Below, in pieces: positions 1 to 12,493 of a stretch of 64,000 bases of DNA. Numbering within the stretch: position 1 is the first letter of the stretch; every line of letters starts with the position of its first letter. Both the position numbers and the translations under genes were made by a program. The notes below the pieces were generated by a model. The model was given only the letters and a program-made list of their open reading frames with translations. It had not been told where the DNA came from and did not search any database. The stretch is taken from contig OY783194.1 in NCBI GenBank assembly GCA_963678675.1, forward strand, positions 10,074,607 to 10,138,606, written 5' to 3'. Source of the DNA: Xiphydria camelus. Its lineage: Eukaryota; Arthropoda; Insecta; Hymenoptera; Xiphydriidae.

Positions 1-372
1 ACCCTTGCGGGTGATTGTAATAACCGCCGACTTTGGGATCCTCCTACGAACCTTTGGGGGACGGATCGGCTTGCGACCAGACTCGCCAGCTGGGGCTTGA
101 GTGTTAGCCACTCCAGCCGCCAGTAGAGGGGGGGGTAATGCTCTCCCTCCTCACACTCTTGCTCCCAACACCACCGTTTTTCCGGGTGTTCTTGTTTGAT
201 TCCCGCGATTGCCGCAATCGTGTAGATCCTTTCGGGACCGGAGGGGGCATTACCTGCTCCATCTCGACCTCCGAGTCAGTCCTCAGACTGCGAGATCTCT
301 TCCTCTTGATGTTTTTTATGTTTTTGCAAGGTTTGCAAATGCCCTTGGCAATTCCTGCATCATTACGATAAT
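1..372 (-). pseudogene. R1-like LINE ORF1 (gag) fragment
   Basis: Minus-strand translation matches the N-terminal part of an R1/TRAS-type gag (basic KNIKNIKRKRSRSLR, then PPPVPKGSTR), but the reading shifts frame near 130. It is the duplicate of 35243-35614, where the same gag continues leftwards. The window start cuts it. Confidence 0.6.
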
Positions 373-1229
373 GAAGCTCCCCTCGAGCTAGAATATGTCG
401 AGATTGACCCTGGATTAACGAGTTAAAATGATCGCGGTAATACTAATCACTAAGGATCGATAATCAGAATTCCGAACATCATTTGTCGGAACAATATTGT
501 TTTTGTAATATACGAATGTTGAAAGGATTGTTATTTGTTGTACGCAGTGCAAGTCAGGATGCTGCGCTTCCGAGTAGACGAGTGACAAAATGACAGAAAC
601 ATATGACTTCTGATTCAGAGCCGCGTCTGTTCCGATAGATCGAAATGGAGATTGCCGTTTTTGAAATTCAACCACGGTTGGAGATTGCCGGGTTTGCAAC
701 TAAACCGAAAATTCAACCTCATTTTTAAGTAAGTATAATTGAGCCGAATTTCCAGCCAAACGACACTATAAGTCGATCAGAATTACAATAAGGAACTCAA
801 TTTCGCCAAAAAGTGGAGATTTCCGGTTTTGCAATAGACCCCTCATATGTAAACGTTTTTAAACATTATTTAAAAATAATGATAGCCAATTTATTACGAA
901 AAAACAAAATGGGGGCCCATATTCCGATCAGTTCCTATACGCTATAGTATACGCTCTAAACAAAATATAAAATGATAGATATTATCATACACACAGATAC
1001 ACATCACGGCTATCAAATGCCGGTTGAAACGATTCTGGTTCCAATATGACGTCATGCGCAGACATGGACGAATCAGCATACCGGTTGGATGTACCGTAGT
1101 CGCGACGAGTGTGCTTAAGTGCAAAACTACACCATTCGTACTGCCTTTACTGTTCCTGATATCAATAGCCAATAGTGGTCGATACCCCCAAATGACGCGG
1201 TGGCTCTCGGTCGAGTAGCCTCAACCGAC
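373..1229. other. Non-coding flank left of unit 1
   Basis: No gene seen. The ORFs here are short and lack recognisable motifs. Phrases around GGAGATTGCCG / GGAGATTTCCGG recur loosely at 640-840. The whole stretch is repeated at 35615-36471. Confidence 0.5.
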
Positions 1230-1279
1230 TCAATGTCGGTTTGTGTCGGACGGTATAGGCCACGCAGCCAGAGTCCCTA

Positions 1280-1301
1280 GGTAAATTTACACCCTGTATT
1301 G

Positions 1302-1340
<39 letters not shown>

Positions 1341-1915
1341 ATGATTGTGTCGCAATGAATATCGCTCCTTTGCAGTAAGAGTGAAATTACTCAAAAAAAA
1401 TGCGATTTATGAGAAACTGGCTTTTAAAATATTGAAAATATTCAAAGGTTAATATTTATCAGAGAATTTCAAATTGAAAATCCCTAATAATTCCCAATTT
1501 CTGATGTATAACAATTTTATTAGGGGTCTTAAGTTTTACCTTTTTTGATTTGCAGTACTAATGTACCTAAAATTCGATATCAGGATATCTCAAAAGAATT
1601 CAATAAGTTATACCAATATTATCTAACAAACGTAAGAGAGAACTATATAGAACGTAGGAGAGAATCTTTCTAGCTGACATGTCAGATAAGATTGTAAAAA
1701 CGGTTGATTTCTCGCTGATAGCCTAAGCCTTCAGCTTATAAGAAACTCGGTGTACCGTATCTTTATATTAGTGGTAACTAAGTTTCAGAGGAGTTTTAAA
1801 CTTTAAGAGCTTCGTTAAGTGTTTAATCGTGGCAAAGGTATTTTGTAAAAGTCAAAGAAAGGGACAATAGAAGTATCTACTTCTCATTGAATAATTTTTT
1901 TTCGAACTTATCGGA
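1280..1915 (+). promoter_or_regulatory. Putative promoter / 5' UTR region of aminopeptidase copy 1
   Basis: It contains a (CA)n tract (1308-1336), then AT-rich sequence with TATA-like stretches (ACTATATAG near 1650, CTTATAAG near 1735), none of which I can fix as the core promoter. Equivalent sequence precedes every copy. No transcription start can be assigned from sequence alone. Confidence 0.3.
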
Positions 1916-2936
1916 ATGTTTGTATATAGTGCCAATCTGTTACTTATCCTATTAGTGGTTATAATACATGCTACTCCGCTGTTTAGAAATGTACCTACAA
2001 GAATTAGAGCGGATGGTGATAAAACTGACTACAGGTTACCGACTTCTGCTGTGCCTATTTCTTATTCAATTAAATTGATACCCCATATTATTGAGGGAAA
2101 TTTTACTTTCGATGGTGAATCAGATATTACTCTCCGAGTTATAGAAAAAACATCAAACTTGACCCTGCACATAAATCAGCTTACCATAGATGAGAGTATA
2201 ACGTCTTTAGTGTCAGAAACGGGTGCCGTATATATCCTGAAGAATCATACATATAATATGACGAAGCATTTTTTGACCCTGCACTTTGATAATGACATTC
2301 CGACCGGAAGTTATAATTTGCATTTGAAATATATTGGAATTCTCAATAACAATTTGGCTGGATTCTACAGAAGTTCTTACATAAATGCCAATGGTGAGGT
2401 GGTGTAAGTATTAATGCTTAAATTTCATTTAAACGATGTCATAAACAATATTTTACAGTAATTGAAACAAATTTTTTCAGATGGCTGGCTACTACGCAGT
2501 TCGAATCTACGTCAGCTCGTCGTGCATTTCCCTGTTGGGACGAGCCTGGTTTAAAAGCTACTTTCAATATCACCATCAAACATTATACCAATTACACTGC
2601 CATCTCTAATATGCCAGTAATGAATCAGTCTGAAGTGGACAGTAACGATAACAAAATATGGACAACATTTGAAACTACACCCATAATGTCTACTTATTTA
2701 GTAGCATTCATTATTAGCGACTTTGTGCACATTGGCAACGAAAATAAAACTTTTAACGTGTGGACAAGGAATAATGCTATTAATACCACATATTACGCTT
2801 ACGAAATAGGAAAAAAAGAATTGTCTCTTTTGGAAGACTTTACAAATATTTCTTTCATCTTGCCGAAAATGGATCAGATATCTATTCCTGATTTTTCGGC
2901 AGGAGCGATGGAGAATTGGGGCCTCGTTACTTACAG
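1916..2936 (+). CDS. Aminopeptidase N 5' fragment, copy 1 (exons 1-2 only)
   Basis: Exon 1 (1916-2403) and exon 2 (2481-2936) are intact, with a GTAAGT donor, a TTTTTTCAG acceptor and a GTAGGC donor after exon 2. They encode the signal peptide and N-terminal beta domain up to GAMENWGLVTY. No zinc-binding exon follows before the next copy, so on its own this copy lacks the active site. Reading on past exon 2 meets TAG within the splice donor. It could be a dead fragment, a source of a ~315-residue secreted product, or an alternative first-exon pair spliced over a long distance to exon 3 at 51531. Translated exons are the same as in the intact gene. Confidence 0.85.
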
Positions 2937-4369
2937 GTAGGCATATAGTTAATATCAAATTAAATATGCTTTATTTTAAAATAACTAAAAGAATTATATT
3001 TTGATAGGAATATAAATGCTCACATACCATACATATCATTCACATTAGTCCGATAAAATTCGATTCGAGATTAGATACCAGTGTTCATAAAAATAGCCCG
3101 TGATAAGCTTCGAGCAATTCATTCTTATCTAAAATCTACCGTTTCCTCGAAATATGGCCTAAATTGAATTTCCTTGGGTTATTGGTAATTTTGTTGATTC
3201 ACTTTAATATTCTCCGGTTTTTAGGAATATATACAGTAACACATAAATATCCTTGCTGAGAAAAAACTTCTAACATTTTTATAAAGTTTACAAATACCGT
3301 ATAGAACTTCATATATTCTTATATAAAATTTATGAGGATATATAAGACTATGCGATCAGTTTATGAGAATCTTATGTTCTTTTCAACAAGGATTTTTATA
3401 CCCTCAAAATGTCTCCATCATAAGAAACAGCGCCTTTAATCTTCATGAAACTTGGCAGATAAGTCCATAAAAAAGTATTTGAACCTTCTTTTTAACAACT
3501 TACATTTTTGTACCATACATGTCTTTTTAACCAGGAAGTTTTGATATGTGGCTTGCCATGTTCATTTCACTCTGGCTGATCAGTATCAGCCAATAAAATA
3601 GCGAGTCACTTCTCTTTATTTTGGCACATCATATACTTCATGATCTTCGGTACCAGGATCTGAACTATAGAGCCTTCTGCGGGATCTGTTATGTCAGTTG
3701 ACTATCAAGCTTACCTAAGTGAATAATAACATACAAACCTGATTTCTAATACTTAGAGCTAGCTTAGCAGATGATTAATGACATTTAATGACATTTTTAG
3801 ATTAGAGCAAATAATGAGACAACTCATTTCCACGTCACTCTAGAGTGCGATAAATACGAAAGCGTTATTGAACGGCAATAATGAACTCCCCGAGCCACCC
3901 TCACAGACAGACAGACAGAAAGGGGCCACCCCTCCGCTCCCAACCTGGGGGGCCCAGGGCCGCCATGCAGAAGCTCCTCAGGTGCTTTTTCGCTTCCCCT
4001 TCCCCTAAAGGGCGCGTCTACAGCTGACTTCTTATCTAGAGTATAGACTGATTACATATTTATCTCTGTTTTCTAAATTTTTAACATTTTTTCCTGAGTT
4101 TCCTCTTTTTTCTTGGAATAATTAAAGAATCATTTTGTCGATGATGTCGATGGTCGAGATTATTTTTTTCAAAAACAACTCTAGCGAAGAAAAGCTACTG
4201 AGTGGCCAATAATTGTCAATATTAACTATTCACAAATCAATAATTCTCAATAGTTACTAATGAAATTAAAAAGTTTCGTTCAATGATTCCCAACGGTAAA
4301 TAGTTGTTTGTTTATCCTTCCCCCTCAAGTTCATTCAAGAAAAATTAATGGAGAAAAAAAATGAAAAAA

Positions 4370-4425
4370 GGCAAATCTGAAATAGTATCTTATATAATGA
4401 TATAAGATACTATTTCAGATTTGCC
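4370..4425. repeat. Perfect 26-bp hairpin with 4-nt loop
   Basis: The left arm 4370-4395 is the exact reverse complement of 4400-4425, loop AATG. Outer A-rich and T-rich bases extend the pairing to roughly 4353-4440. It is repeated at 11837-11892, 19273-19328 and 39620-39675. It may be a short foldback element or a transcript hairpin. Confidence 0.9.
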
Positions 4426-4719
4426 TTTTTTTTCATTTTCTAATTAGACGGAAATCCAAGGTTTTTTCAGACCCTGTTTAATTAGGTCGTAACGAGGCAT
4501 GGTGAAGGAATCGTCCCAGTTGTGAGAAGCTAACACCCCCCAGATTCGAAGTTTACAAATCTGAATACACCAAGGTAGAACCCATTTTTAACCATGAATG
4601 ACCATTAAATTATTTCGTTTGACCACCTTCCGTTTAGGAGATATAGCAATTTTTACCCTTTAATTTTATGATAAATGAAAATAAGAATAAGCAGGATAAA
4701 AGTAATTTGAATACTTTCG

Positions 4720-4896
<177 letters not shown>

Positions 4897-5059
4897 CCGT
4901 AATTGACACATATAATGCTACGAATCGTGGCCTCGGCCGCGGCGCATCACTAGTTTGTTACAAATTGTGACGAAATATTAGGAACTCATTCGCCCATTCA
5001 AATAATTGTTTCGGCGTTTGTCTTATATTGGATGTTCTTTGAAGGCTAGTTCTTGCACC

Positions 5060-6503
5060 AACCTTTTTACAGTCCCACGCGACCCATCGCACGCACCCTT
5101 GCCATTAGACGTTGGAAAAAGTGCCATTCTGCAGTTAGAACAAAATTTGTTTTATGATGCGTGAGATTGACGAAAATTTTTTTGTTTTTATACTGCGCAC
5201 CTGACCCATCAGAAGAATATATGATTTTTGAAATTTTGCTTAATTCTTTTTTAATGAAATCCACTAAATGTTTTTGAAACACATGAACTGCTATAGTAGT
5301 GTGTATCATGGTGCAAACATTCTGATATGATCACAAAACTTTTTAACTGGATATTGCCGTCATCATGTCTGTAGTAAATTGTAAATGGGTGCACTGGCTA
5401 CAGAGCCTGATCATTATTCCAGTGAAAGCCTTGTACAGCATTTTGAACAACAAAAGCATAATTTTCAAATAAATAACAGATTACAATGCAATCGAATGAA
5501 TGAGAATTCTAATAGTTCCTTTTTTTATTTTTCATAAATTGATTTTGTTTTTTCACAAGAAATGAATGAAGTAATTTTTCTAAACCAGTCTTTAATTTTT
5601 GTAAGTATTCATCAACTGCGAATATCATAACTTGCAGGGTAGTTCCGTCATAGTTTGTCCACTGTCTGTAAGTAATTTCGTCAATGAAATTTTGGTCAAA
5701 AATATTTTCTAATTCGTCGATTAGATTTTCTGCACCAGGACACTCAGAGCACTTACGAAAATAACCATTATCTGATGTATGGTTCAACGCAAATCATACA
5801 TTTTAAGAAGTCATGATAACTTTCTAATGGGTATAGGCTGTAAGGTTTTTTATTTTAGACCCTTTAATCAACAATGTAACGTTTTCATGAATCGCACAAA
5901 CACAAACTGAATGAGTGCCACTTGCACCTGCGACATACAATGTTTAGGTTGTAGAGAGCTGCGAATTTAGAAAAGCTACATTGAACTTGTGGGTAATTTA
6001 CCTTGAAAGTAAGGGTTGATGAAGTTCTTTTAAATTATTCAACAATAATCTCTTCTGCGTATGAATACGCTTGTCATCTACGAACGAACGAAATCTTTTT
6101 CCCCCGGCATTATACGACTATTCAAGTACATAAAAATTAATTATTGAATTAACTACTTCTTTTTCTAGAGATGGATGGCTTTTTGGGCTTGGATCGGATA
6201 AAATTCCTTTTTCGTCGGCAGTTTTTTTTCGCGATTGTAATCATATGATAAGTAGTGGAAGGAAAATGGTGTTAAATTTTTCGATAAGACCAGTCCTTAA
6301 AAATAGTCAAATAGTTTAAATTCGTTCTTCAAAACTTGCAAATTATCTCCATCATTTTCCTCAACGCCATCATCATTATCATCAATAAAATTATGAAAGA
6401 TTTTTTTAGACATTCCTTCAAATATGTTTCTCATCTTTTCATTCGAATAACACTGTTGAGAAACTTTTCTTCTTCGAACGGGTGAAATTCCTATTAAATC
6501 CAA
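5060..6503 (-). pseudogene. Decayed mobile-element gene of unnamed type (unit 1)
   Basis: Three minus-strand fragments appear to belong to one broken protein. 6503-6297 reads DLIGISPVRRRKVSQQ. 5787-5509 has a Cys-rich stretch FRKCSECPGAENLIDELE, then a region ending in basic KKQNQFMKNKK. 5309-5067 reads SSDGSGAQYKNKKIFVNL and AEWHFF. I recall similar SDG-AQYKN / AEWHFF proteins as multicopy hypothetical genes in arthropods, probably transposon-borne, but cannot name the family. Stops and shifts separate the parts. Copies lie at 12494-13937, 19939-21382 and 40298-41741. Confidence 0.45.
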
Positions 6504-7638
6504 ACCTTAAATACTTACTTACTTACTTTGTTGAAAAATTCTAGTGTATTTCGGAATAGGCTATGCATTGGTGAAAAATGTGGGTTGGCGTCGCGATCGG
6601 AACCAAAAAAAAATAGTGTGTAAAAATTTTCGCAATTTTTTTTTCGCGAATCTGGATTCGGAAAAATTGCAAAAAAATTCAAAATGTGTATCATAATCAT
6701 GAAAAATACTGTGAATTTTTTCAGATTTTTCTGATGATTAGTTTTGGATAAAAAGTCAAAAAACGAAAATTGCAAAATCCGCCATTACGAATTCAATATG
6801 GCGGATAATGGTCCGAAACTTTGGCAAAAATATACTTAGGCCGAGTACTTTTGAAAAGTTGATTAGAAATTTAAATCGGCTCTGGGGCCGATCTCACATG
6901 GAATTTTAAACTCGTATTATATTGTTGATACAATTTCAGTGAAAAACTGTGCATCGAAAGTATTATTTACAGTGAAACATACCCTTTGGTTTGATTGGTG
7001 TTGTTCGTTTTTTTTTTCACTATTCTTGTGTAATTTAAACACATTACGTCAAGTGTTGCAAATTTTTTGTTGAAGGGTACTCGTCCGTTGCCGGTAAATT
7101 AAGAGCCAATAAATTTTGCTTCAAAACTTGTCTCAGAGCCTTCTGATCTTTTACTTTTGGATGAACAGACAGATCGAAAGGATAGAAATATCTGTCTGTT
7201 CGAATTTTTGAACCATTCACAGATTTTGATGATTTTGGTATTTTAGCTTAACTTCACTGTTCAGGCGCCGTGCGATCAATGCTAGACACTGGTTTGCGAC
7301 ACGGCTAAGTAGCCGAACTACCGCAAGGCGGATTTTAAGGTTTCGGTGGTTGATGGGATGAGGTAGGTTTAAACCGATCCGTTAGTTCGAATGATTCAAC
7401 ACTGCACTCACTACATTACTACTAATCGGTGGTCGAGCCGGACCACCGTGCCGGATACCTAATGACGAGCTTGATGCTAAATTAGAAGGATTTAGATCGC
7501 GATGATAATGAGCATGCAGAATTATCGAAATGAATGTTTCCGAGAAATATATGGGACTGCAATCGCGTAAGCAGCATACGCTTGTCGAAACATTCACGAT
7601 ATTCACTGACTAGAGAGAAACACTACGGTATTCCGGGT

Positions 7639-7981
7639 TATAGGGGGATTGGGTACTTCGCAAACGTAGTTTTTGTTTGAGTTACATATAGTTACATATA
7701 GTTACATATAGAGTATGTACATCCAAGTTTCGCCAAGAAATCCACCTTGGTGGCGTTGCTTGTGATAACGATTTTCCACGGAAAGAATTCATTTGAATGC
7801 TTTGAAATCCACATTCTATTATAATTGAGGCAATATTGATTAAATCTCATAGGTAAAACACTTCAATTATTATCCAAAATAACGCGTAAACAGCGCTTAT
7901 ACCACGGGCATCTGCTTAATGCTTGATGCGTGCCACAGATGGCACTTCATCTGTTTTGTGCAGTTACCCAATCCCCCTATA
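7639..7981. mobile_element. Small TIR element (MITE), about 340 bp
   Basis: The left end TAGGGGGATTGGGTA and right end TACCCAATCCCCCTA are inverted, next to TA dinucleotides as expected for Tc1/mariner-type insertion. The inside has three exact GTTACATATA repeats (7681-7710) and no ORF. Copies lie at 15073-15415, 22518-22860 and 42877-43219. Confidence 0.6.
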
Positions 7982-8072
7982 CATAAGTAAGTTGTGTTTT
8001 CGAACAACGGAATGTTTATCTCAAACAATGTTTATTCAACGAATTTAAAAATTCTATGGGCCAAAATATTTT

Positions 8073-8295
8073 AGAACTTTCTAGAAAGTTCTGGAGAATT
8101 CTAGAACATTTCAGAACTTTCTAGAATATTCTGGAACATTCTAAAACATTCTGGAACATTTCAGAAAAATCTAGAATATTCTTGAACAAAATGTTGATGA
8201 ATGTATTAAAATGGAATATTTTAGAATATTTTGGAATATACTATAACATCTTGGAAAATTCTAGAACATTCTGGAAGAGTCCGCAATATTTTAAA
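8073..8295. repeat. 10-bp periodic TTCnnGAAnn array, unit 1
   Basis: About 22 degenerate repeats of TTCTAGAACA; the first dozen keep alternating TTC and GAA at 5-bp spacing, which is the binding pattern of heat-shock factor. It lies ~1.1 kb upstream of aminopeptidase copy 2. It may be only a minisatellite; binding is inference. Confidence 0.75.
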
Positions 8296-8298
8296 AAG

Positions 8299-8700
8299 GT
8301 TTGAGTGCCGTTGTACTCACGAAGGATGTATAAACATCTTACAATTATCTGCGGTCCGAGTTTAATTGGGGAATATGACGTCGTAGTTCGACATAAAGAA
8401 GTTTAATTTTTTCTATAATAAAATATTTATTATTATTATATTAGATTTATAACTTACTAGCAGCCCGTCCCGGCTTCGCACGGGTAGATTGTGGATTGAT
8501 TTAGTCCGTCCACCATTGTTTAAATACATTTTTAATACAAAACTTTTAGTATTTTTCCCGGGCTACGCAATGGTCATATTGGATTTGACCTTGACCATGA
8601 CCTTCAAGGTTATATCAAGGTCAAATTAATTTTTTTCACGTTCAAATGTGTCCTTGACCATTTTTTTCATGTTACCTTTATTGTCAGCGGAGGTCAAATT
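8299..8700 (-). mobile_element. Helentron-like element, 3' half, cut at unit junction (copy a)
   Basis: Starts on the + strand with the hairpin GAGTGCCGTTGTACTC, then the short inverted repeat GATGTATAAACATC. It runs to GGTCAAATT, where unit 2 begins. The other terminus is missing because the duplication breakpoint lies inside the element. Confidence 0.65.
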
Positions 8701-8772
8701 TCAATGTCGGTTTGTGTCGGACGGTATAGGCCACGCAGCCAGAGTCCCTAGGTAAATTTACACCCTGTATTG

Positions 8773-8803
<31 letters not shown>

Positions 8804-9382
8804 AAATATGATTGTGTCGCAATGAATATCGCTCCTTTGCAGTAAGAGTGAAATTACTCAAAAAAAATGCGATTTATGAGAAACTGGCTTTTAAAATATT
8901 GAAAATATTCAAAGGTTAATATTTATCAGAGAATTTCAAATTGAAAATCCCTAATAATTCCCAATTTCTGATGTATAACAATTTTATTAGGGGTCTTAAG
9001 TTTTACCTTTTTTGATTTGCAGTACTAATGTACCTAAAATTCGATATCAGGATATCTCAAAAGAATTCAATAAGTTATACCAATATTATCTAACAAACGT
9101 AAGAGAGAACTATATAGAACGTAGGAGAGAATCTTTCTAGCTGACATGTCAGATAAGATTGTAAAAACGGTTGATTTCTCGCTGATAGCCTAAGCCTTCA
9201 GCTTATAAGAAACTCGGTGTACCGTATCTTTATATTAGTGGTAACTAAGTTTCAGAGGAGTTTTAAACTTTAAGAGCTTCGTTAAGTGTTTAATCGTGGC
9301 AAAGGTATTTTGTAAAAGTCAAAGAAAGGGACAATAGAAGTATCTACTTCTCATTGAATAATTTTTTTTCGAACTTATCGGA

Positions 9383-10403
9383 ATGTTTGTATATAGTGCC
9401 AATCTGTTACTTATCCTATTAGTGGTTATAATACATGCTACTCCGCTGTTTAGAAATGTACCTACAAGAATTAGAGCGGATGGTGATAAAACTGACTACA
9501 GGTTACCGACTTCTGCTGTGCCTATTTCTTATTCAATTAAATTGATACCCCATATTATTGAGGGAAATTTTACTTTCGATGGTGAATCAGATATTACTCT
9601 CCGAGTTATAGAAAAAACATCAAACTTGACCCTGCACATAAATCAGCTTACCATAGATGAGAGTATAACGTCTTTAGTGTCAGAAACGGGTGCCGTATAT
9701 ATCCTGAAGAATCATACATATAATATGACGAAGCATTTTTTGACCCTGCACTTTGATAATGACATTCCGACCGGAAGTTATAATTTGCATTTGAAATATA
9801 TTGGAATTCTCAATAACAATTTGGCTGGATTCTACAGAAGTTCTTACATAAATGCCAATGGTGAGGTGGTGTAAGTATTAATGCTTAAATTTCATTTAAA
9901 CGATGTCATAAACAATATTTTACAGTAATTGAAACAAATTTTTTCAGATGGCTGGCTACTACGCAGTTCGAATCTACGTCAGCTCGTCGTGCATTTCCCT
10001 GTTGGGACGAGCCTGGTTTAAAAGCTACTTTCAATATCACCATCAAACATTATACCAATTACACTGCCATCTCTAATATGCCAGTAATGAATCAGTCTGA
10101 AGTGGACAGTAACGATAACAAAATATGGACAACATTTGAAACTACACCCATAATGTCTACTTATTTAGTAGCATTCATTATTAGCGACTTTGTGCACATT
10201 GGCAACGAAAATAAAACTTTTAACGTGTGGACAAGGAATAATGCTATTAATACCACATATTACGCTTACGAAATAGGAAAAAAAGAATTGTCTCTTTTGG
10301 AAGACTTTACAAATATTTCTTTCATCTTGCCGAAAATGGATCAGATATCTATTCCTGATTTTTCGGCAGGAGCGATGGAGAATTGGGGCCTCGTTACTTA
10401 CAG
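9383..10403 (+). CDS. Aminopeptidase N 5' fragment, copy 2 (exons 1-2 only)
   Basis: Exon 1 is 9383-9870 and exon 2 is 9948-10403, with all splice sites kept. The predicted peptide equals copy 1. It sits 7467 bases downstream of copy 1 in the tandem array, again without catalytic exons. Confidence 0.85.
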
Positions 10404-12186
10404 GTAGGCATATAGTTAATATCAAATTAAATATGCTTTATTTTAAAATAACTAAAAGAATTATATTTTGATAGGAATATAAATGCTCACATACCATACA
10501 TATCATTCACATTAGTCCGATAAAATTCGATTCGAGATTAGATACCAGTGTTCATAAAAATAGCCCGTGATAAGCTTCGAGCAATTCATTCTTATCTAAA
10601 ATCTACCGTTTCCTCGAAATATGGCCTAAATTGAATTTCCTTGGGTTATTGGTAATTTTGTTGATTCACTTTAATATTCTCCGGTTTTTAGGAATATATA
10701 CAGTAACACATAAATATCCTTGCTGAGAAAAAACTTCTAACATTTTTATAAAGTTTACAAATACCGTATAGAACTTCATATATTCTTATATAAAATTTAT
10801 GAGGATATATAAGACTATGCGATCAGTTTATGAGAATCTTATGTTCTTTTCAACAAGGATTTTTATACCCTCAAAATGTCTCCATCATAAGAAACAGCGC
10901 CTTTAATCTTCATGAAACTTGGCAGATAAGTCCATAAAAAAGTATTTGAACCTTCTTTTTAACAACTTACATTTTTGTACCATACATGTCTTTTTAACCA
11001 GGAAGTTTTGATATGTGGCTTGCCATGTTCATTTCACTCTGGCTGATCAGTATCAGCCAATAAAATAGCGAGTCACTTCTCTTTATTTTGGCACATCATA
11101 TACTTCATGATCTTCGGTACCAGGATCTGAACTATAGAGCCTTCTGCGGGATCTGTTATGTCAGTTGACTATCAAGCTTACCTAAGTGAATAATAACATA
11201 CAAACCTGATTTCTAATACTTAGAGCTAGCTTAGCAGATGATTAATGACATTTAATGACATTTTTAGATTAGAGCAAATAATGAGACAACTCATTTCCAC
11301 GTCACTCTAGAGTGCGATAAATACGAAAGCGTTATTGAACGGCAATAATGAACTCCCCGAGCCACCCTCACAGACAGACAGACAGAAAGGGGCCACCCCT
11401 CCGCTCCCAACCTGGGGGGCCCAGGGCCGCCATGCAGAAGCTCCTCAGGTGCTTTTTCGCTTCCCCTTCCCCTAAAGGGCGCGTCTACAGCTGACTTCTT
11501 ATCTAGAGTATAGACTGATTACATATTTATCTCTGTTTTCTAAATTTTTAACATTTTTTCCTGAGTTTCCTCTTTTTTCTTGGAATAATTAAAGAATCAT
11601 TTTGTCGATGATGTCGATGGTCGAGATTATTTTTTTCAAAAACAACTCTAGCGAAGAAAAGCTACTGAGTGGCCAATAATTGTCAATATTAACTATTCAC
11701 AAATCAATAATTCTCAATAGTTACTAATGAAATTAAAAAGTTTCGTTCAATGATTCCCAACGGTAAATAGTTGTTTGTTTATCCTTCCCCCTCAAGTTCA
11801 TTCAAGAAAAATTAATGGAGAAAAAAAATGAAAAAAGGCAAATCTGAAATAGTATCTTATATAATGATATAAGATACTATTTCAGATTTGCCTTTTTTTT
11901 CATTTTCTAATTAGACGGAAATCCAAGGTTTTTTCAGACCCTGTTTAATTAGGTCGTAACGAGGCATGGTGAAGGAATCGTCCCAGTTGTGAGAAGCTAA
12001 CACCCCCCAGATTCGAAGTTTACAAATCTGAATACACCAAGGTAGAACCCATTTTTAACCATGAATGACCATTAAATTATTTCGTTTGACCACCTTCCGT
12101 TTAGGAGATATAGCAATTTTTACCCTTTAATTTTATGATAAATGAAAATAAGAATAAGCAGGATAAAAGTAATTTGAATACTTTCG

Positions 12187-12330
<144 letters not shown>

Positions 12331-12493
12331 CCGTAATTGACACATATAATGCTACGAATCGTGGCCTCGGCCGCGGCGCATCACTAGTTTGTTACAAATT
12401 GTGACGAAATATTAGGAACTCATTCGCCCATTCAAATAATTGTTTCGGCGTTTGTCTTATATTGGATGTTCTTTGAAGGCTAGTTCTTGCACC

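Noticed and set aside
1308..1336. CA repeat as Z-DNA-type promoter element
   Set aside because: Short and variable among units; no evidence beyond being a microsatellite.
2698..2958. Minus-strand 86-codon frame opposite aminopeptidase exon 2 (and its three copies)
   Set aside because: Shadow of a well-supported exon.
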